Source: Adineta steineri
Lineage: Eukaryota > Rotifera > Eurotatoria > Adinetida > Adinetidae
Length of the DNA: 64,000 nt
Reading direction: 5' to 3'
NCBI GenBank assembly: GCA_905250115.1
Contig: CAJNOI010000006.1
Coordinates: 199,948-263,947 of the forward strand
Below are positions 57,579 through 64,000 of this stretch, piece after piece. The notes beneath the pieces were generated by a model. That model did not search any database. It was not told the origin of the DNA and saw only the letters and a program-made list of their open reading frames with translations. The number at the start of each line of letters is the position of its first letter. Within the stretch, counting starts at the first letter, position 1. Both the position numbers and the translations under genes were made by a program.

Positions 57579-58716
57579 GATGTTTTAAAATTAAATGAAA
57601 AATATTAGATTCGATATTAATAAGTAGATTTAAATTATCTTATACAACGATGTAATATAAAAATATCACCTGTTCCCTTTCTCATACAATCATATATATA
57701 TAAGATAATCTAGCTTGTTTGAGAAAAATATTTATACAGTAATATCATGTGATACCATGATAATCTACTTCGTAATGATAACCTATAAATTTATTTTTGT
57801 TGTACTCGTTAAGCTTTAGTTTAAAATGATATATGTATTCCATCGTAGCAATTTACAGGCAGTCTTTAGCCTAAATTTTTTTTTACTATTTATAATCTAC
57901 ATTAGTGTTTCGTATAGACATAAAACCGAATGACCGAAACATTTATTCGTTTCGACCTACTTTTAATAGAAATGCTATATTAAAAAAGGGTCAGTTTATA
58001 TTTTATTATATAATTTAAATTCGTCAGTAAAGATAAGAAATATCTTAGACAAAACGGACGGTCTTTAATGTCGTAAATGAATGAAGAAAACTAGAAATAA
58101 GATGATTTTCGAGGAAAATAAATCTATGTTATAGTGTTACGAACATACAAGCATGGAAAGAGAGAGAAACATATATATATATATCTATATATCTATATAG
58201 ATATATGTATAAATATAAAGGTTCGGACTTTATAGAACGGACTATTCATTATCTTTTTTCTTTTTCTTAACACGCATTTCTGTAAGATTTTTCTTCGTCG
58301 AGTGAACTTTATAACCAAGAGATGATCTAAAATGAATGTAGTTAAGATTTAACATGTCTGTATGACAACATTCAGAGAAGAATATTACTTAACAAACGTA
58401 TTAAAATTAGTTGACATGAGTAAGAATAATGATTTGATTACGATTACAATCTTTATCGTATCAAAAGAATATAGTTCAAGGCTTTTTTAGTAAAAATTTC
58501 TTACTTCCTATCGTCAAGTAGTGACCTCTTTTTAATACGACACTAACGTATATCTCGAACCTCTATTGTGAAACGTAGTTGTTTTGTTTTGTTTCGATCA
58601 TACTAGTACACAACACATTCTTCATATTTAATAGTATCTTCTTTTTTTTTCTCGCGACATTCAATTTGGTCATATATTCGAATATAACGATTGATTTATT
58701 CTCTAGATAATTAATA
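57579..58716. other. divergent intergenic region between lipase and FET gene
   Basis: Contains a (TA/GATA)n patch at about 58170-58206. A TTCTCTAG acceptor-like site ends at 58706, 10 bp before the FET ATG. No gene seen. Confidence 0.5.
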
Positions 58717-60811
58717 ATGGCTTATAGTGGCAGTGGCGGTGGTTTTTCCAGCAACGAAGGTAGCGGTGGCAACGTTTGGAGTTCGGGTTCTCGTGGTGGT
58801 AAATAAAAATAAAAAAAAATTTTTTTTTTTAAAAATAATATTTTTTTATGATAGGATCACGTGGAGGTTATTCTCGTCCAAGTAATGACGATAATGATGA
58901 CCGAAGAGGAGGGTAAGTTTCATCATATAGATACCTATTTTCTACTGATATATATATATAATATGAATACATTGTTTTTCTTTCCGTTTAAAATACTATA
59001 TTTTGCTAAATGAAAATCAATATACATAATTTTTTTTGGAACAATCAAGTATAAAATTTTTCTATGTTATTTGAAAGAATATATACAAATACTTAAATAA
59101 TATATATAGAAAAAAAAAGAAGTAAGAAAATAATAAAATGGGTAAACATGTATTTATATGGATATAAAATTTACAAATATTTTTATATATGATGATGTTT
59201 GATGATTATTTTGATTTCTATATTATTAATAGTGGATCATATCGTGGGTCGTTTGGAAATAATAATTCAAGTAAGATTGATATGCCCGTTGGATCCAGTC
59301 TATATATTATTCATTTCAATTAAAACAGATATAGAACAGTGGCATAGTCAGGAATTTTTGAGTTATGGGCCATTTATTGGTATTTTTTTTTTGAGACATG
59401 GGCAATACTTGGCAATTAAAAATTTTGTTGGATTTCAGTTTTTTTTAAGCCTATTTCCATTACGGAAACGGATGCTTCGTTAAGAGGAATTTCTTGATTA
59501 AATCACCATAAGAAACGATTTATTAAAATAGCATTATTTAAGTCATTGAATACACACATATACCAAGATATTTTAGCATTGGCCATTTGCTATCATTTTC
59601 AAAAAGCCATTGGGCAATAGCCTTTGAAGTATTGGGCAATTGCGCAATAAATATTGGGCAGTTGCGCAATGGCCCAAACCTGACTACGCCACTGATATAG
59701 AGAAAGAATAAAAATTTATTAAAAAAAAATAACTATTTGATTTCATAAGATGTATTTATTTGACTTATTATTAAACGAGACATTTATATATTGCTTTACT
59801 TGGGAATTTTTTTAATTTCAATGTATTTGTTTATTATATTATATAAATATTTTAGGACGTGGCGGTGGTGGTTATGGATTTCGTCGACAAGAAGGCAGTG
59901 GAGAAGTTGAAACCCTTAGAGACGCAATTTTCATACAAAATTTACCGAAAAATATAACACGAGATCAAATATTTGATGCTTTTTCAACTGTTGGAACAAT
60001 TAAAGTAAATAATTATTATTTAAGTTTTTATTAGAAAAAAAAACTTTTTTTTTTATGTTCTTTTAGACTGATGATCGATCAGGTGGTCCAAAAATCTGGA
60101 TCTACAAGGATCGTGATACCGGTGAAGGAAACGGTCGTGCTACCGTAACTTATGAAGAAGAAGAAAGTGCCAATAAAGCCATTTCGGAATACAATGGTAG
60201 ATATTTTGTTTTATTCAATTTCATATTCAACTATTTTTCGATTAGATCAACATATTGATTCAATCGATACATCTGTTCGTGTTCAACTTGCACAACGTCG
60301 TCCACGTAATAATGATGGCGGTGGTGATCGTGGTGGCCGAGGTGGTAGGATCTAGATTTTGACTTCGAATTTATATTTATATGAATTTTTCTTTAAAAAG
60401 GTTATCGTGGTGGTCGTAATAATTGGGATAACGGTTCCCGTCAAGGTTTTAGTTCAGGCAGTGGTGGTCGTTGGAGTAATGCCGAAGGTGGTGGCGGCAG
60501 AGGAGGAGGTTTTTCCGATAGTCGAAGTGGCGGTGGTGGTGGTGGTGGTTTCCGAGGTAAATTATTATACAAAAAAGAAAATTAAATAACTATTAAATAC
60601 AAATATCTTTTTTTTTATAGCCGAAGGTGGTAGCGGCGAATTTTTCCGAAGCGAAGGTGGTGATCGTGGTAAGTTCTATTTTTGAAAAAAAAATTTTTAA
60701 TCATTACACTTTTTACTTGCAGGTGGTGATTCCTATCGTGATAGCCGAAACGGTTCATACCGCGGTGCTAGTCGCGGTAATGGTGGTTCATCAAATTATT
60801 CACCATATTAA
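58717..60811 (+). CDS. FET/cabeza-like RNA-binding protein (RRM + RGG)
   Basis: Nuclear RNA-binding protein of the FUS/EWSR1/TAF15 type. A Gly/Ser-rich N-terminus (MAYSGSGGGFSS) spans several small exons. The RRM runs from about 59930: DAIFIQNLPKNITRDQIFD (RNP2), then TDDRSGGPKIWIYKDRDTGEG and GRATVTYEEEESANKAI (RNP1-like), ending VRVQLAQRRP. The KIWIYKDR.TGE string is diagnostic of FET RRMs. The rest is RGG- and Gly-rich and ends SSNYSPY-stop. The RanBP2 zinc finger usual in FET proteins is not visible, and the N-terminal low-complexity part is short. The intron before the RRM exon (59271-59854) contains a hAT MITE. Exon phases agree, including the 38-nt exon 59233-59270. The ABC transporter is convergent 230 bp away. 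Confidence 0.86.
59337..59694. mobile_element. hAT-type MITE in a FET-gene intron
   Basis: 358 bp with terminal inverted repeats CAGTGGCATAGTCAGG and CCTGACTACGCCACTG. The flanking 8-bp duplication is atatagaa (59329-59336) and atatagag (59695-59702), 7 of 8 matching. The interior is AT-rich, with GGGCAAT-type motifs repeated toward the right end. There is no transposase. It has the same TIR family as the element at 37062-37763. Confidence 0.88.
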
Positions 60812-61043
60812 AACCATCTTACAACATAAAACTTCAACTTTAAAAACTTTTAAAATATATATTAACATTTCTATTTGTATGCGCTTATGCGCACTTCTTT
60901 TTTTTGTTTGTTACAACATATCCTATTCATACTCGTTGTTGTTTTTTGTTTATTCAAAACCATAACGTATAAAATAAAAATAAAATTCTAGCAAACGTAA
61001 GCTTTAAGTATTAAAAAAAAATAACTCTTTTCGAATTACAATG

Positions 61044-63467
61044 CTATTTTTTTGCTTGTGCTAAACGATAATAATATTCTTTACGAGCTAATAATTCATC
61101 ATGTCCACCACTTTCAACAATTTTACCACGACGTAATACACAAATAAGATCAGAATTTTGTATAGTTGATAAACGATGAGCAATAACAATTGTTGTACGA
61201 CCTTTTGAAGCTTGATCAAGTGCTTCTTGAACTACACGTTCACTTTCTGTATCAAGTGCACTCTAATTAATAGAAAATCAACAGATTTTTTTTTATATAA
61301 CCTCTGATAACTTACAGTTGCTTCATCAAGTAATAAGATTTTTGGATTACGAATAAGTGCTCGAGCAATAGCTAAATAAATATACAACATATGGCAAAAT
61401 GTTCTTGTTGTTTTTTTCTTATAAAATCTTACCAATTCGTTGTTTTTCACCACCAGATAACTGTGTACCTTTCGAACCAACATTTGTGTCGTATTGGTCT
61501 GGTAAACTTACAATAAATTGATGTATATTCGCATTTTTTGCTGCTTCTTGTATTTCTCCTAATGATATAGTTCTTGATGTATCACCATAAGCAATATTTT
61601 CTCTAATAGATGCATCGAATAAAATTGGCTCTTGACTAACAAAACCAATTTGACTTCTCCACCATTGAAGATTTAAAGTTAATAAATCATTTTTATCAAT
61701 TAACTAGAATAGATACATTAGAATTAAATTCTATTTTATTTCTTAACGTTCAACTTACTATTTGTCCGCTCTTTGGATTATAAAAATGTTCAAGTAATTG
61801 AATAATTGTACTTTTTCCACAACCAGAAGCACCAACTAAAGCAATTTGTTTGTCTAAAACAAAAGAAATATTAAAGTTTACGAACAAAAGAAAAAGTATT
61901 CATACTTGGTTTAATAGTTAAATTAAAATCTTTCAAAACTTGTACTTTTGGTCGATTCGGATAACAAAATTCTATATTTTGTAATTTAATATGTCCATCA
62001 AAGTTATCCTTGAAAAATAATTCAATAAGAAAAAAATAACAAAATTTTATTTTCTTACTAAAACTTTTCCTTCATTTGAAGAGTTATTAATTTCCGGTTG
62101 ACGTAGAAATAAAGTTAAAATATTTTTCGATGCCGACTAGATTATTATAAATATATATATTCATTTTATTATTTAAATATATCAACATACAATTGCTTTG
62201 GAATAATCTGGTGACATTGATGCCGTTTGACCGACCTTTGAAAAATAATTTCAATTGAAAAATAAATAGTTTTTATTAGATAAAACTTACAGCCATAGCT
62301 CCGAAAAGTATACAATTCATTACACTGAAGAAATAAATTAACGAAAATTTGTTTTTTTTTATATTAAGTTTTGTTGACTTACAGCATTATATTTTCAAAA
62401 CTAAAAACAAATCAATTTTAAATAAAGAAAATTTTTTAAATAAAATCATTTACGTCATTGCTCCTTGTTCTACTCTCCAGGCTCCAAATGTGAACAATGC
62501 TGCTTGTGCAAAGAACATAATCTTTAGATAAGTCAATTAATAAAAACAAAAAAAGAACTTCAAATCTTACTGCATCAGTAAAACTAAATAAAATTCCAAA
62601 TACATGTGCTCGTTTTATACTATTCCTATAAAAGATAATACAAATTTTAATATATTAAATATTATTCATCTAACACATACTTATAAGGAACCTCAAGTAA
62701 TCGACAATATTCATCATCAAAATACTGTTCTTTTGTTAATTGTGCAACTGTTCGAATATTTGATATAGCTTCAACAGCAGTCTATTAAATAGATAATTAT
62801 CTAGAAAATCTTTAATTTCCCACAAATTACAAACCTTTCCAGCATTTTCTAATGCTTTTTTATCCTATAATTAAAATAAATAAATTTGATGTTTCTCTAT
62901 ATATTTAAACATACACTATTTGCAAAACCAGTCATTAGATATGTTTGTAAAAATCCAGCAATAATCATAAATGGAATAAAAGCTAACATAAGTAAAGTTA
63001 ATGACCAACCATAAATAAATGCTAAAATCATTCCAACACCAAGATTTGATATATTTTGTAACATTGTTCCAATACGAATACCAGTTGCCTATAAAAACAA
63101 AATAAATCAATTAAGTACGAAGAAAAAGAAATAGAATTATTCGTACTCCTTGAACAGCAGAAGCTTCAGTTGCAAGACGAGTACATAAAGCACCGGTATT
63201 ATTTTCTGGTAGATCAAAATATGCTACATCTTGTTGTAATAAAACTCGAAAAATTTTTGAACGAAGACGTTGCGTTAAAGATTCACCGGATATTGCAAAT
63301 AGGAAACTCTAAATAACATATTTTAAAAATAAATTATAGAAAAATTAAATTAAATATTTTACCTGGAAAAAGTTAGTGATAAGCATAAGAACACCAAGGC
63401 CAATAAAAAGTAATATATACATTAATACTTGCTTTTCTTGTTCGTTTTGATCACATACTTGAAAAAC
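61044..63467 (-). CDS. ABCB/P-glycoprotein-type ABC transporter, C-terminal half (5' partial)
   Basis: ATP-driven exporter; the visible part is TMD2 and NBD2. From the 5' end: [13 protein letters not shown], helix [93 protein letters not shown] and [20 protein letters not shown]. The NBD reads [12 protein letters not shown] (A-loop), [20 protein letters not shown] (Walker A), [22 protein letters not shown] (Q-loop), [21 protein letters not shown] (signature), [17 protein letters not shown] (Walker B, D-loop) and [11 protein letters not shown] (H-loop). All ATPase residues are present. The end is RLAQAKK-stop, about 10 residues shorter than mammalian P-gp. Upstream exons are beyond the window, past a satellite that appears to occupy the intron. 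Confidence 0.92.
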
Positions 63468-63535
63468 CTTAAGAAAGAAAAATAGATCTTTGAAATTGTT
63501 TTTCTAATATAACTTACTCTAGGGGGAAACAGCGG

Positions 63536-64000
63536 ACTTCAAGACTTCAAGAGACTTCAGCAAGCGAGACTTCAGTTTTTCCAAAGACTTCAGAAGACTT
63601 CGAACGATTTCAAAGATTTCAGACGACTTCAATAGACTTCAAAAGATTTCAAGAGACTTCACAAGACTGAAAACTTCAATAGACTTCATTAGACTACATC
63701 CATGAAGTCTCTGTTGTTTATCCCTCATCTCCTCGTGGAATATAAGCATCCATAGAACTTGTAGAAGATTTCATGAGACTTCGCAAGACTTCATAAGATT
63801 TCAAGAGACTCCATGAGACTTTATGAGACTTTATGGGGCTTCATTAGACTTCATGAGACTTTATGGGGCTTCACTAGACTTCATGAGACTTTATGGGGCT
63901 TCATTAGACTTCATGAGACTTTGTGGGGCTTCATTAGACTTCATGAGACTTTATGGGGCTTCATTAGACTTCATGAGACTTTGTGGGGCTTCATTAGACT
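63536..64000. repeat. nested 10/30/60-bp satellite
   Basis: From 63536 to about 63830, degenerate copies of GACTTCA spaced about 10-11 bp. From about 63830 to the window end there is a regular 30-bp unit made of three 10-mers: TTCATTAGAC, TTCATGAGAC and TTTATGGGGC. The third 10-mer alternates TTTATGGGGC and TTTGTGGGGC in the last units, giving a 60-bp higher order. The array continues past the window and lies where an upstream ABCB intron would be. Confidence 0.93.

Noticed and set aside
59199..59483. 94-codon ORF spanning a small FET exon and the MITE
   Set aside because: Frame differs from the FET coding frame, and most of it is transposon and intron sequence.
63838..64000. Open frame through the satellite, repeating a 10-residue unit
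   Set aside because: The 30-bp period is divisible by three, so one frame stays open automatically; a stop closes it just upstream and no gene signals are present.
63536..64000. CRISPR-like regular spacing
   Set aside because: Units are contiguous and have no unique spacers, and the genome is an animal's; it is a satellite.

Overview
The window is AT-rich eukaryotic DNA with animal genes split by many short GT-AG introns, mostly about 50-75 bp. The gene set is metazoan: nidogen, junctophilin, slingshot phosphatase, a DLC-type RhoGAP/START protein, a FET RNA-binding protein, an amidated-neuropeptide precursor and an ABCB transporter. The compact introns, many polypyrimidine-AG sites just before start codons, decayed transposon fragments and a broken copy of what looks like a multicopy rotifer ORF family suggest a bdelloid rotifer (Rotaria/Adineta-like). 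That assignment is inference from gene style, not from a search. Layout, left to right: (1) 3' part of a DLC1/STARD13-like RhoGAP-START gene (+). (2) EXO1 nuclease (+), convergent with an RIIa-domain protein (-). (3) A gene-poor stretch, then a secreted Cys-rich, Thr-stalked, Ly6-like protein (-). (4) Junctophilin (+), with a 100-N gap in a poly-Q exon and an unusual basic tail. (5) A DENND2-like Rab exchange factor (+). (6) A small neuropeptide precursor (+) encoding -YLV-amide and -YWV-amide peptides. (7) Nidogen (+). (8) A protein joining RING/RBR-like Cys-rich modules to a PARP-type mono-ADP-ribosyltransferase domain (+). (9) Three tandem copies of a Mn-type cation diffusion facilitator (+), with transposon debris inside and between them. 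(10) Slingshot cofilin phosphatase (-). (11) A frameshifted multicopy-family pseudogene. (12) A pancreatic-type lipase (-). (13) A FET/cabeza-like RNA-binding protein (+), with a hAT-type MITE in an intron. (14) The C-terminal half of an ABCB/P-glycoprotein transporter (-), running into a nested 10/30/60-bp satellite at the right edge. The genes do not form a shared pathway; this is an ordinary animal gene neighbourhood. The most informative parts are the CDF triplication, the novel-looking neuropeptide precursor, the RING-PARP fusion and the transposon insertions. The triplication boundaries can be read: the left edge is a copy of the last intron of the RING-PARP gene, the right edge is the 3' flank of slingshot, and a hAT fragment sits at one junction. 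All gene models were spliced by eye. Exon edges given are those where reading frame and GT-AG both agree, and no transcript evidence was available.
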